A stretch of DNA of 64,000 nt, from contig JWIT01000004.1 in assembly GCA_000949895.1 (NCBI GenBank), forward strand, positions 62,001-126,000, given 5' to 3'. A program made the position numbers and the translations under genes. This document shows positions 8,166 through 17,050 of this stretch, piece by piece. This DNA comes from Agrobacterium arsenijevicii. GTDB taxonomy: Bacteria; Pseudomonadota; Alphaproteobacteria; Rhizobiales; Rhizobiaceae. How positions within the stretch are numbered: position 1 is the stretch's first letter; each line of letters starts with the position of its first letter. The notes under the pieces are model-generated. The model searched no databases. It worked only from the letters and a program-made list of their open reading frames with translations, and was not told the DNA's origin.

Positions 8166-9095
8166 TCAGAGGCCGCGTTTTCCGAAGGTCCGGGTCTGGC
8201 GTGGGGTATGCGGTTCAGCGGGGCGTTCTTCCCGCAGAAATGCCGGTGCCGCACCGCTCCTGTCCGACCTTGGGGAAGGGGAAAAATATCCGCTGCCGAG
8301 TTCGGGAAAGCGAGTGTCGAAACTTGTCGGCGCGAGTTCGGGTTTTGCCAGTGCGTAACCCTGCATCAGCAGGACGCCGAGTTCCTCGCAGAGATCCACC
8401 TGCCAGCCGGTTTCCAGTCCTTCGAACACAGGCTCTATTCCGTCGTCACGAAACTGGCTGACGATGACGCGCAGCAGGGCGGCGCCAGCGGAATTCTGCA
8501 TGAAATCACGCACCCAGCCTGCCTCGAATTTCACATAGTCCGGCTTGATGAGTTTCACCCGGTCGATGTCGGAATCGCCGGCGCCGTAATCATCCAGCGC
8601 CACGCGAAAACCGATGTCGTGCATATGATAGGCAAAGTCTGCGACCATCTGCGTGTCGGAGGCTTTTTTCTCGGAGATTTCGCAGACGATGCGGTCTGCC
8701 GTCATGCCGGCCTCGTGGGCGGTAAGGCGCATGCGCTCCACCTCCTGCCGCATCTTGGCCGGGGTCTGGAACAGGCCCGGATGGAAGTTGACGAAGATGC
8801 GGGCGCGCGAACGATTGAGCCTGCCGGTATTGAGGATGTGGATGGTGCGCAGGATGCTGTCGATATTCTCGATATCTTCAGGCGCCACCAGCGAGAAAAA
8901 CTCACCCGGCGTCACCGGTTCACCGTTGCGATGGGGACGCACCAGACCCTCGAAGGAATCGATGTCGAGCGCGCCGTTCATCGTTCGGCGGAAGATGGGC
9001 TGCAGGGCTGATTTAAGGTTAAAGGTATTATAGGCCGTGGACCATGTGCCATCGACCTCGCGGACAAGACTGGAAAAGATGCTTTTGGGCGCCAT
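8166..9095 (-). CDS. EAL-domain protein, variant EAL motif
   Basis: A 309-residue soluble protein consisting of one EAL domain (about residues 25-250) and a disordered tail rich in Pro, Arg and Ser. Signature positions: SFEGLVRP in place of EALLR (the central Ala is Gly), FVNFHP for the Asn metal ligand, CEISEKKA, ALDDYGAGDSD for the DD ligand pair, PDYVKFEAGW for the catalytic Lys, and EPVFEGLET. Metal and catalytic positions therefore appear present, which allows cyclic-di-GMP phosphodiesterase activity, though the EGL substitution leaves a binding-only role possible. No membrane segment or GGDEF partner domain. Confidence 0.85.
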   Translation of the reverse strand: MAPKSIFSSLVREVDGTWSTAYNTFNLKSALQPIFRRTMNGALDIDSFEGLVRPHRNGEPVTPGEFFSLVAPEDIENIDSILRTIHILNTGRLNRSRARIFVNFHPGLFQTPAKMRQEVERMRLTAHEAGMTADRIVCEISEKKASDTQMVADFAYHMHDIGFRVALDDYGAGDSDIDRVKLIKPDYVKFEAGWVRDFMQNSAGAALLRVIVSQFRDDGIEPVFEGLETGWQVDLCEELGVLLMQGYALAKPELAPTSFDTRFPELGSGYFSPSPRSDRSGAAPAFLREERPAEPHTPRQTRTFGKRGL

Positions 9096-9187
9096 TTTTC
9101 AACCAGCTATAGAGACACGACCTCTAGCTGGCGATTTTAGCCTATCAAGCGTTACTTCCGGGTTAAGGAAGGTTTAAATTCTTCTGA

Positions 9188-10507
<1,320 letters not shown>

Positions 10508-10530
10508 TCGGCTCTCTCGATCTTGAAGAA

Positions 10531-10558
10531 AGCCCGGCAGCGATGCCGGGCTTTTTTT
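10531..10558 (+). terminator. Terminator of aspartate aminotransferase gene
   Basis: Stem AGCCCGGCA / TGCCGGGCT (10531-10552) with GCGA loop followed by seven T residues. Confidence 0.9.
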
Positions 10559-10583
10559 GTTTGGGGAGCTCTCCGCCACTCGA

Positions 10584-10654
10584 GTCATCCTCGGGCTTGA
10601 CCCGAGGATCCACAACCCGGAGCGATGGATCCTCGGGTCAAGCCCGAGGATGAC
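10584..10654. repeat. Palindromic intergenic repeat, family 1, full copy
   Basis: A perfect 29-bp inverted repeat (arms 10584-10612 and 10626-10654) around a 13-base spacer. Each arm begins GTCATCCTCGGGCTTGACC and is itself partly palindromic (CCTCGGG...CCCGAGG). A near-identical copy is at 41806-41875, and derivatives lie at 29873-29901 and 53569-53653. Confidence 0.9.
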
Positions 10655-10723
10655 GGAGGGCGAGGTTTCAACGCCTTAGTCATATGCTTGAAATTCAGGC
10701 AGCGATGCCTGGCTTCTTTTCGT

Positions 10724-11830
10724 TTAAAGCCCGAGAAACAGCAGCATGATGAAGGTGGCGAAGAGGATGAAATGTGTCATCCCCTCGATTGCGTTGGTTT
10801 CGCCGTCATTGAGATTGATGGCGGCGGCGATGAGGGTGATGAAGACCATGACGGTCTGAACCGGCGTCATCGCCATGATAAATGGCTGGCCGGTATAAAG
10901 CGCGATACCTTCCATGACTGGAACGGTCAGGATCACCGTCGAGAGCGATGCGCCCATGGCGATGTTGACCACCGCCTGCATGCGGTTGCGCAATGCGGAA
11001 CGGAGTGCCGTGAGGATTTCCGGCGATGCCGAGATCGTCGCGACCACGACGGCCATCAGGGCGGGTGGCGCGCTCGTGCCCTCGAGGCTCTCGCTTAAGA
11101 AGGCCGCCATGAATTCCGCCAGCACGCCGATCAGCACCACACCGGCGATGATGAGGCCGATGGAGAGCGGCACACTGCCTTCATCCTCCTCCTCCGCGTG
11201 GCTCTCCGATGATTGCCCGCCCGGATGCGCCTTGCGCGGATAGGCGTAGCTGAAGAAATAGCTGTGCGGGCCAACCTGCATTTTAAGGAACAAGGCATAC
11301 AGCGCAATCATGGCGACGATGGTGAAGACGGAGTAGACATGCCAGCTTTGATCGGGAATGAATTCCGGCACGATCATCGAGATGCCCATGGCGGTCAGGA
11401 TCATCACGCCGTAGGTCTTGCCGGAATCGTCATTATAGGGCTGCTCGCCATGGCGAAGACCGCCGAGCAGGGCGGCCAGGCCCAGAATGCCGTTGATGTC
11501 GATCATCACGGCGGAATAGATCGTGTCGCGCACCAAAGTCGGTGAGCTGGATTCGCTCATGATGATGGCAAGGATCAGCACTTCCACCGCGACTGCCGAC
11601 AGCGTCAGTATCATCGTGCCATAGGGGTCTCCGACCTTGGCGGCGAGGATTTCGGCGTGATGCGCAACCCGCACCGAGACCAGAATGATCATCCCGATGA
11701 GCGCGATCGCGGCAATGAGCGATGCCGTTTTGCCAGCCTCGAATATCGCATGTTCGGCCATATAGGCGACGATTGCCGCCGGTATGGCCAGAAGCAGCAT
11801 GCGCTCCTGTTTCAGAATAGAGCCCACCAT
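10724..11830 (-). CDS. ChaA-like calcium/proton antiporter
   Basis: A 368-residue polytopic membrane protein of the CaCA cation/proton antiporter superfamily, about eleven helices. The two characteristic alpha repeats are visible: VGDPYGTMILTLSAVAVEV in the first half and VVATISASPEILTALRSALRNRMQAVVNIAMGASLS in the second, each carrying the conserved Glu. An acidic loop (SHAEEEDEG) separates the halves, as in ChaA. Expected role is export of Ca2+ (or Na+/K+) for proton uptake. ATG at 11830 precedes a hydrophobic first helix. Monocistronic. Confidence 0.88.
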   Translation of the reverse strand: MVGSILKQERMLLLAIPAAIVAYMAEHAIFEAGKTASLIAAIALIGMIILVSVRVAHHAEILAAKVGDPYGTMILTLSAVAVEVLILAIIMSESSSPTLVRDTIYSAVMIDINGILGLAALLGGLRHGEQPYNDDSGKTYGVMILTAMGISMIVPEFIPDQSWHVYSVFTIVAMIALYALFLKMQVGPHSYFFSYAYPRKAHPGGQSSESHAEEEDEGSVPLSIGLIIAGVVLIGVLAEFMAAFLSESLEGTSAPPALMAVVVATISASPEILTALRSALRNRMQAVVNIAMGASLSTVILTVPVMEGIALYTGQPFIMAMTPVQTVMVFITLIAAAINLNDGETNAIEGMTHFILFATFIMLLFLGL

Positions 11831-12027
11831 AGATTTCCCTTCCCCTGAGAGTGTGAGGCTGTGACGTATCGTCCTTCAAATCAAGCAGGATTTGCGCTTG
11901 AGTGCTTTTGGTAGGATAGTAGTGCGGTCAAGGACATGCTGCTTATGCCGTGTTGTCCCCTGTCGGGTGCAATGCTTGAAGCGCGGTTGTGGTTGCCATG
12001 TCACCTACTGAAGCAGGAGGAACATGC

Positions 12028-12294
12028 ATGACCAAAGTGGTATATGAAATCGTTGAACATGACGGGGGCTTCGCCTACCGCATGAACGGTGCTTATTCCG
12101 AAACATTCCCGTCCTATGCCGATGCCGTCGAGGCCGCGCGCATCGTTGCCGCTGAACAGCAGGTGGGCGGCGATGACGAGGAAATCAGCTATCAGGACGA
12201 GCGCGGCCAATGGCATGAGGAATACAGCCAGGGCGGTGACCGGCCGGAAGCGGAAGTGGTCGACAAGGTCGCTCCCCCCGCCAGACCGTTCTGA
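12028..12294 (+). CDS. DUF2188-like small protein
   Basis: An 88-residue acidic cytosolic protein. The core VYEIVEHDGGFAYRMNGAYSETFPSYADAVEAARIVAAEQ resembles the DUF2188 pattern (a short beta hairpin that recognises the residue, then a helix), followed by EEISYQDERGQWHEEY. I chose ATG at 12028 because AAGCAGGAGGAAC is placed perfectly upstream; the frame extends back to 11989 without a ribosome site. The function of the family is unknown. A hairpin and T-rich tract follow the stop. Confidence 0.75.
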   Translation: MTKVVYEIVEHDGGFAYRMNGAYSETFPSYADAVEAARIVAAEQQVGGDDEEISYQDERGQWHEEYSQGGDRPEAEVVDKVAPPARPF

Positions 12295-12312
12295 TGAAAG
12301 GCCTGAGCATTT

Positions 12313-12355
12313 CCGGCAAAAACGGCATCATCCTCCATGCTTTGCCGGTTTGTTT
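12313..12355 (+). terminator. Probable terminator of the DUF2188-like gene
   Basis: CCGGCAAA (12313-12320) pairs with TTTGCCGG (12341-12348), followed by TTTGTTTTA. The loop of about 20 bases is long, with an internal GGCAT/ATGC pairing. Confidence 0.6.
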
Positions 12356-12403
12356 TATGCAGGTGCGGATACAAGGTCGCGCGGCATCGATGCCGCAACA
12401 GCG

Positions 12404-13375
12404 TTAGCGCCGTTGCGGCGGGGCACCCGGATCGGTTTCCTTGAGATGGGCCTTGAGGCCTTCGACAAGGGCGCTGAACACGGCACGGCATCGTGGCGAG
12501 GTCTTGAGATTTTCATGCATCGCGACCCAGGTGTGCAGCGGAATGTCGATTTTCGGAAGGACCTGGACAAGCCGGGGATCCTTGCGCGCCAGGCCGATCT
12601 GGCAGACGCCGATACCCGCGCTGGCGCGGATCATGGCAAGCTGGGCGAGATTGCTGTCGGCGCGGATCGCGAAGGAAATTTCTTCCGTGTCCGGTATTTC
12701 CGGATCGATAGAGCGCATGCGCTGCACGGCCGCGCGAATGAAAGGCGTCTTGCGGTCGAAGCCGACGAGACGGTGATAGTCGAGGTCGCTCATGGTTTTC
12801 GGAGTGCCGGCTTTCGCCAGATAGTCGCGCGTCGCATGAAATCCCAGACGGAAATTGCCGATATAGCGCATGACGATCGCATCCTGCTGCGGTTCGGTCA
12901 TGCGAATGGCGATATCAGCCTCGCGCCGTAGAAGGTCTTCCAGCGTATCGGAGAGCGAAAGCTCGATTTCAAGCCGGGGGTGAATCTCCTGCATGGCCGT
13001 AATGATCGGCGGCAGCATTTCCACACCGATGATGTCAGACGCGCTAATGCGTACGGTACCTTCGATCTTGCCGACTTCGCCGGAGGCCGCCCGCATGAGG
13101 GCCGCCGCAGTCGCTGCCAGATTTTCCGCATAGGGCCGGAGCGCCAGCGCCGCTTCCGTCGGCATCAGCCCGTGCGGCGAGCGGATGAACAGCGGAAAGC
13201 CGACAGCCTCTTCCAGCGCGCCGATGTGGCGGCCAGCCGTCGGCTGGGTAATGCCGAGTTCGCGGGCGGCGGCGGAAAGCGAGCCATCGCGCAGCACGCT
13301 GAGGAAGGTGCGGTAAAAATCCCAGCTGACATCGCGGCTTCTGATCATAAGATTTTGTATAGCGGCTCCACTCAT
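12404..13375 (-). CDS. LysR-family transcriptional regulator
   Basis: A 323-residue LysR-type regulator. The N-terminal winged helix reads WDFYRTFLSVLRDGSLSAAARELGITQPTAGRHIGALEEAVGFPLFIRSPHG, followed by a linker helix and a periplasmic-binding-protein-like effector domain from about residue 105. It is divergent from the epimerase gene at 13439 with 63 bases between them, the usual arrangement for a regulator of its neighbour. No good ribosome site supports the ATG at 13375; the ATG at 13348 (MIRSRDVS) is an alternative. Effector unknown. Confidence 0.9.
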   Translation of the reverse strand: MSGAAIQNLMIRSRDVSWDFYRTFLSVLRDGSLSAAARELGITQPTAGRHIGALEEAVGFPLFIRSPHGLMPTEAALALRPYAENLAATAAALMRAASGEVGKIEGTVRISASDIIGVEMLPPIITAMQEIHPRLEIELSLSDTLEDLLRREADIAIRMTEPQQDAIVMRYIGNFRLGFHATRDYLAKAGTPKTMSDLDYHRLVGFDRKTPFIRAAVQRMRSIDPEIPDTEEISFAIRADSNLAQLAMIRASAGIGVCQIGLARKDPRLVQVLPKIDIPLHTWVAMHENLKTSPRCRAVFSALVEGLKAHLKETDPGAPPQRR

Positions 13376-13438
13376 TTCGATAATTTCGTATATCGCCGGA
13401 TGGGTCGATACTCCAGCCTAGAAGAAGGAGTAATCGCG

Positions 13439-14476
13439 ATGATATATGAAAACCACGCAAATACAGCAGAGAATGACAAGCCCCTGGCCCTGATCGTTGG
13501 GGCCAATGGCGGTGTCGGCAGCCACGTCTCGAAGATGCTGCTGCAGCGCGGCTGGCGGGTGAGGGCGATGACGCGCCAGACAGCACCAGCTGATGCAACT
13601 GACGGCGTCGAGCGTGTCACCGGCGATGCCATGAACCGGGAGGATGTGGTCAAGGCGGCAGAAGGCGCCAAGCTCATCGTTCATGCCGTCAACCCTCCGG
13701 GATATCGCAACTGGGACAGCCAAGTGCTGCCGATGCTCGACAACACCATTGCCGCTGCCGAGGCCAGCGGTGCGAGGATCGTGTTTCCGGGCAGCGTCTA
13801 TAATTTTGGATCGGATGCCTTTCCGCTCCTGACCGAAGACAGTCCGCAAAAGCCGCTTACCCGCAAGGGCGCCTTACGTGTCGAAATGGAGCGGCGGCTG
13901 AAAATGGCGTCGATGCGCGGTGTGCCGGTACTGATCGTCCGCGCCGGGGATTTCTTCGGTCCGGACGCGAAGAATAACTGGTTTTCGCAAATGCTGGTGC
14001 GGCCGGGCAAGCCGGTCCGCAGCGTTCAGAATCCCGCGGCACCTCATGCCGGGCACCAATGGGCCTATCTGCCTGACGTCGCGGAGACAATCGGACGGCT
14101 GCTTGATCGCTCGGACGAGCTTCAGACTTTCGCCGTCTATCATATGGAAGGTGTCTGGGATTTCGACGGGCTGCAACTGATTGGCGCGATCGAACGGGTG
14201 GTTGGCCATCCGGTCAAGAGGCGGCGGCTTTCGTGGTTGGCCGTAGGGTTGGCCGCGCCGTTCGTTCCACTGTTCCGCGAAGTCGTGGAAATGAAATATC
14301 TCTGGCAAATGCCGATCCGGATGAGCAACCGCAAGCTTGCGGATTTTCTCGGAAAAGAACCGCAAACGCCGATCGACGTCGCGGTATCGGCAACACTGGC
14401 GAGCCTCGGTTGCCTTGGTGAGGTGCAGCAACCGGCGAGCCTTCACCGTCCGGCTGATGCCGGGGGCAGGGTGTGA
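13439..14476 (+). CDS. NAD(P)-dependent epimerase/NmrA-type reductase
   Basis: A 345-residue extended short-chain dehydrogenase-like protein. The cofactor motif GANGGVGSHV (about residues 22-31) follows ALIV, and RAMTR lies at the end of the second strand, suggesting an NADP preference. A Tyr-x3-Lys catalytic pair is not obvious: the expected region reads FPGSVYNFGSDAFPLLTEDSPQKPLTRKGALRVEMER, so activity is uncertain. Start ATG at 13439 follows AGAAGGAG. It is divergent from the LysR gene and its stop overlaps the start of the DUF6220 gene (TGATG), so the two form a coupled pair. Confidence 0.82.
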   Translation: MIYENHANTAENDKPLALIVGANGGVGSHVSKMLLQRGWRVRAMTRQTAPADATDGVERVTGDAMNREDVVKAAEGAKLIVHAVNPPGYRNWDSQVLPMLDNTIAAAEASGARIVFPGSVYNFGSDAFPLLTEDSPQKPLTRKGALRVEMERRLKMASMRGVPVLIVRAGDFFGPDAKNNWFSQMLVRPGKPVRSVQNPAAPHAGHQWAYLPDVAETIGRLLDRSDELQTFAVYHMEGVWDFDGLQLIGAIERVVGHPVKRRRLSWLAVGLAAPFVPLFREVVEMKYLWQMPIRMSNRKLADFLGKEPQTPIDVAVSATLASLGCLGEVQQPASLHRPADAGGRV

Positions 14477-14862
14477 TGGCGACGGCGGCGAAGGGATTGT
14501 CCCGCCGGCGCATGTTTGCGGTGATTTCGGCAATCGTGCCAGTGCTGATTTTCGCGCAGGTACTGCTGGCCGGGCTGTCGATCTATTATGACGGATCGCT
14601 GCTTTCGCTGCACAAGGGGCTCGGTATTTTCATCGCCGTTCCCATCGTGTCGCTGGTGGTCTTCGCCCTGCGCTATGAAGATGTGCGACCGAACCTTGGC
14701 CGAGCGCTGGTGCTGCTGGCCCTCTACTGCCTTCAGGTGGCGCTGATGAGCATCGGCCGGGAAACAGGCAATGGATTTCTGCAGGCGCTGCATGTGCCCA
14801 ACGCCTTCGTGATGGGCGCGTTTTCCGATTTTGCCGCGCGGCAGGCGCGCAGCCTGTCCTGA
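14476..14862 (+). CDS. DUF6220-type small membrane protein
   Basis: A 128-residue membrane protein with four hydrophobic helices: AVISAIVPVLIFAQVLLAGLSIYY, LGIFIAVPIVSLVVFALRY, LGRALVLLALYCLQVALMSIG and VPNAFVMGAFSDFAA. The topology and the short His/Lys motif before helix two (LHKGLGI) resemble DUF6220-like four-helix proteins. Its ATG overlaps the TGA of the upstream epimerase gene, so it is translated from a coupled message and probably works with it. A GTG three bases upstream (14473) is an alternative start. No function is known. Confidence 0.75.
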   Translation: MATAAKGLSRRRMFAVISAIVPVLIFAQVLLAGLSIYYDGSLLSLHKGLGIFIAVPIVSLVVFALRYEDVRPNLGRALVLLALYCLQVALMSIGRETGNGFLQALHVPNAFVMGAFSDFAARQARSLS

Positions 14863-14864
14863 AA

Positions 14865-14901
14865 CAGTAAAACGCCGCACCGCTGTGGAGCGGTGCGGCG
14901 T
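14865..14901 (-). terminator. Strong hairpin between DUF6220 gene and nerA
   Basis: A 12-bp GC-rich stem (CGCCGCACCGCT / AGCGGTGCGGCG, 14872-14900). On the minus strand it is followed by TTTTACTGTTT, so it best serves the nerA transcript that ends at 14919; it may also block read-through from the plus strand. Confidence 0.8.
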
Positions 14902-14918
14902 TCTGGGTCTATCAACTA

Positions 14919-16031
14919 TCAGCCAAGCGCCGGATAGTCGGTGTAGCCTTCGGCGCCGCCGCCATAGAAGGTCGGCTGGTTCGGCTCGTTCAACGGTGCA
15001 TCGTTCTTAAAGCGGCGTACCAGATCCGGATTGGCGATGAAGGCCTTGCCGAAAGCCACGGCATCGACCTTGCCGCTTTCAACGGCTTCGATGGCGCTTT
15101 CGCGGTCATAACCGTTATTGGCGATCCACAAGCCCTTGCCGCCGGTGTTGCAATAGGCGGCCTTGAAGGCTGCGTAATCGAAGGGCTTGTCGCCCTGCTT
15201 GAAGTCGCGAGGACCACCGGTTGCACCTTCAACGACGTGGATGAAGGCGAGACCCCGCTTGCCGAGTTCTTCCGCCACGTAATTATAGAGTGGTTGCGGA
15301 TCGGCCTCGAAAATGTCGTTGGCGGGGGTGACGGGGGAAAGGCGGATGCCGGTACGGCCTGCGCCGATCTCTTCCGCAACCGCGTCGACGACTTCGAGCA
15401 GGAAACGGGCGCGATTTTCGATCGAACCGCCATATTCATCCGTGCGCTGGTTGGTGCTGGACTTCAGGAACTGCTCGATCAGATAACCGTTGGCGGCATG
15501 GATTTCGACACCGTCGAAACCGGCCTCAAGTGCGGCGCGTGCGCCGGTGCGGTAGTCCTCGAGGATGAGGCCGATATCGTCGATGGTCAGTGCGCGGGGT
15601 TCGGAGGTTTCCGCAAAGGCGCCGGTGCCGTCATCGTTGATGATATAGGTTTTCGACTTGGCGATAATAGCGGAAGGCGCGACCGGCTGGCCGCCATAGG
15701 GCTGCAGCGAGGTGTGGGAAATGCGCCCCACATGCCATATCTGCGCAACGATCTTGCCGCCCGCCGAATGCACGCCGTCGGTGATCTTTTTCCAGCCCTC
15801 GACCGCTTCATGCTTGTAGAGGCCGGGAACATCCGCGTAACCCTGACCCTGCTGGGAAATCGGCGTGCCTTCCGTGACGATCAGCCCGGCTGTTGCGCGC
15901 TGCTCGTAATAGGTGGCGTTGAGATTGTTGGGAATTGCCCCCGGCGAGCGGTTGCGGGTGAGGGGAGCCATGACGATACGGTTGGCGAGTGCGATATCGC
16001 CGGCCTGTGCCGGTTCGAAAAGACTGGTCAT
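14919..16031 (-). CDS. nerA: Old-yellow-enzyme ene/nitrate-ester reductase
   Basis: A 370-residue FMN-dependent reductase of the old yellow enzyme family. The N-terminal MTSLFEPAQAGDIALANRIVMAPLTRNRS, the active-site region YYEQRATAGLIVTEGTPIS, AQIWHVGRISH, the family signature EIHAANGYLIEQFL and the FMN-phosphate region near VDAVAFGKAFIANPDLV are all present. From memory it closely resembles NerA, the glycerol trinitrate reductase of Agrobacterium radiobacter; such enzymes also reduce N-ethylmaleimide and unsaturated carbonyls. An ArsR-type regulator gene lies 127 bases upstream on the same strand and probably controls it. Confidence 0.93.
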   Translation of the reverse strand: MTSLFEPAQAGDIALANRIVMAPLTRNRSPGAIPNNLNATYYEQRATAGLIVTEGTPISQQGQGYADVPGLYKHEAVEGWKKITDGVHSAGGKIVAQIWHVGRISHTSLQPYGGQPVAPSAIIAKSKTYIINDDGTGAFAETSEPRALTIDDIGLILEDYRTGARAALEAGFDGVEIHAANGYLIEQFLKSSTNQRTDEYGGSIENRARFLLEVVDAVAEEIGAGRTGIRLSPVTPANDIFEADPQPLYNYVAEELGKRGLAFIHVVEGATGGPRDFKQGDKPFDYAAFKAAYCNTGGKGLWIANNGYDRESAIEAVESGKVDAVAFGKAFIANPDLVRRFKNDAPLNEPNQPTFYGGGAEGYTDYPALG

Positions 16032-16158
16032 GCGACTTCACTTTCTGGTCGGTTGGCGAAATTGCGCGGCTGGCGCGCTCTCTTTTGTGCTTGGGCATCG
16101 GAGGGAAAGCCGCCTTACGGTTTTCGGTCCGATGCCCCGGTCAACGAGCTTGGGAGGC

Positions 16159-16473
16159 TCAAAGATTGGCTTGCAGATAATTGCGGAAGGCGTCGATGGT
16201 TTCCTCGTTGCGTTCGAAAAACACCCATTGCCCAACTTTCTTTGACCTTATCAGGCCTGCCGCCTGCAAAACCGCCAGATGTGACGAGACCGTCGATTGC
16301 GACAGGCCGCTGATCTGGAACTGGTTGGCGCATACGCCCATGCTGAGCGGATGGTCCTGGCAGAAGTGGCTTTCCGGGCTTTTCAGCCATTCAAGGAACT
16401 TCAGCCTTGCGGGGTGGGAAAGGGCTTTGAGGATTTCCTCCGGGTTCATCTCGACGTCTCTAATATCTGGCAT
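16159..16473 (-). CDS. ArsR-family repressor next to nerA
   Basis: A 104-residue ArsR/SmtB-type winged helix: EEILKALSHPARLKFLEWL, then HFCQDHPLSMGVCANQFQISGLSQSTVSSHLAVLQAAGLIRSKKVGQWVFFERNEE. The canonical metal-binding ELCVCDL motif is absent; instead two cysteines lie in HFCQDHP and GVCANQF just before the recognition helix, which would suit thiol or electrophile sensing. ATG at 16449 (MNPEEIL), with AGAGACG upstream, is a shorter alternative start. It is on the nerA strand, directly upstream. Ligand inferred only. Confidence 0.85.
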   Translation of the reverse strand: MPDIRDVEMNPEEILKALSHPARLKFLEWLKSPESHFCQDHPLSMGVCANQFQISGLSQSTVSSHLAVLQAAGLIRSKKVGQWVFFERNEETIDAFRNYLQANL

Positions 16474-16552
16474 GACCGATGTTTATATCGATGATTTCCG
16501 ATATACAATTCACGTCTCCGTGAGGACCTGTCTGCGGCAGTGGAGCGTCTTC

Positions 16553-16654
16553 CAAAAAAGAAGGCCGCTGGATTTCTCCGCGGCCTGATAAGTTTGAAGG
16601 TTAAAACCTCCAGAGGGGAACAGCTGTCGCGTGCATAGGCAACCGTGACAGCTA
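16553..16654 (-). ncRNA. abcR2: AbcR-family trans-acting sRNA, promoter-distal copy (copy A)
   Basis: Predicted transcript of about 100 nt on the minus strand. A 5' hairpin pairs AGCTGTC (16647-16653 on plus: GACAGCT) with GACAGCT (plus AGCTGTC, 16622-16628). Next comes a single-stranded C-rich element, CTGTTCCCCTCTGGAGG, complementary to ribosome binding sites. The end is a terminator stem GGCCGC/GCGGCC (16563-16585) with a TTCTTTTTT tail. It shares the 36-base 3' module with copy B but not the 5' loop. Position downstream of lsrB/vtlR matches the tandem AbcR1/AbcR2 locus described in Agrobacterium. The 1 versus 2 numbering is my inference. Confidence 0.82.
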
Positions 16655-16659
16655 ACTAA

Positions 16660-16688
16660 AATATGGGAGTGGCAAGAATACAAAACAA
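16660..16688 (-). promoter_or_regulatory. Sigma-70-type promoter of sRNA copy A
   Basis: On the minus strand TTGTTT (16683-16688) and CATATT (16660-16665) are separated by 17 bases, placing the start near 16654. The arrangement matches the copy B promoter exactly. Confidence 0.7.
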
Positions 16689-16736
16689 GGTTGCATCATG
16701 CGATATTTCGCCAAATTGGAGAAAATTCTTGCGGGT

Positions 16737-16854
16737 AAAAAAAGAGGGCCGCCGGATAAATCCAGGGCCCTTTAAGTGTGAAGGTCAAAAACCTCCAGAG
16801 GGGAACAGCTGATGCGGTGGAACTGGGAGGAAAAGCCACCGTGTGCATCAACTG
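16737..16854 (-). ncRNA. abcR1: AbcR-family trans-acting sRNA, lsrB-proximal copy (copy B)
   Basis: Predicted transcript of about 118 nt on the minus strand. Its 5' hairpin has stems GATGC/GCATC and GGTGG/CCACC and displays the loop CTTTTCCTCCCAGTT (16821-16835 on plus), a strong anti-Shine-Dalgarno sequence. It then shares with copy A the C-rich module CTGTTCCCCTCTGGAGG (16775-16811) and ends in a terminator stem around 16746-16770 with seven T residues. AbcR RNAs in Rhizobiales use two such pyrimidine-rich modules with Hfq to repress ABC-transporter mRNAs. Assignment as abcR1 is inferred from the extra promoter element. Confidence 0.85.
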
Positions 16855-16859
16855 AGAGC

Positions 16860-16902
16860 GATATGGTGCTTTTTTGTGCACGAAACAACTCTTTTTTGTG
16901 CA
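16860..16902 (-). promoter_or_regulatory. Promoter of sRNA copy B with duplicated operator-like element
   Basis: On the minus strand TTGTTT (16883-16888) and CATATC (16860-16865) are 17 bases apart. TGCACAAAAAAG occurs twice in direct orientation, at 16891-16902 (upstream of -35) and 16869-16880 (in the spacer), 22 bases apart. The duplication is absent at copy A. It is a candidate binding site for LsrB/VtlR, encoded just upstream. Confidence 0.6.
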
Positions 16903-17050
16903 GGTCAGGCATGCGTGCGATGCAGGTCTAGATATTTCCGGTATAATTTATGTGCAATGCTGATGAGGGACGCTTGCGCGCCCCTCTCGCACATCATTGT
17001 ACAAGATATTGAATTCAAAGAACTATACCCGACCGTCGACTATTTAAACG

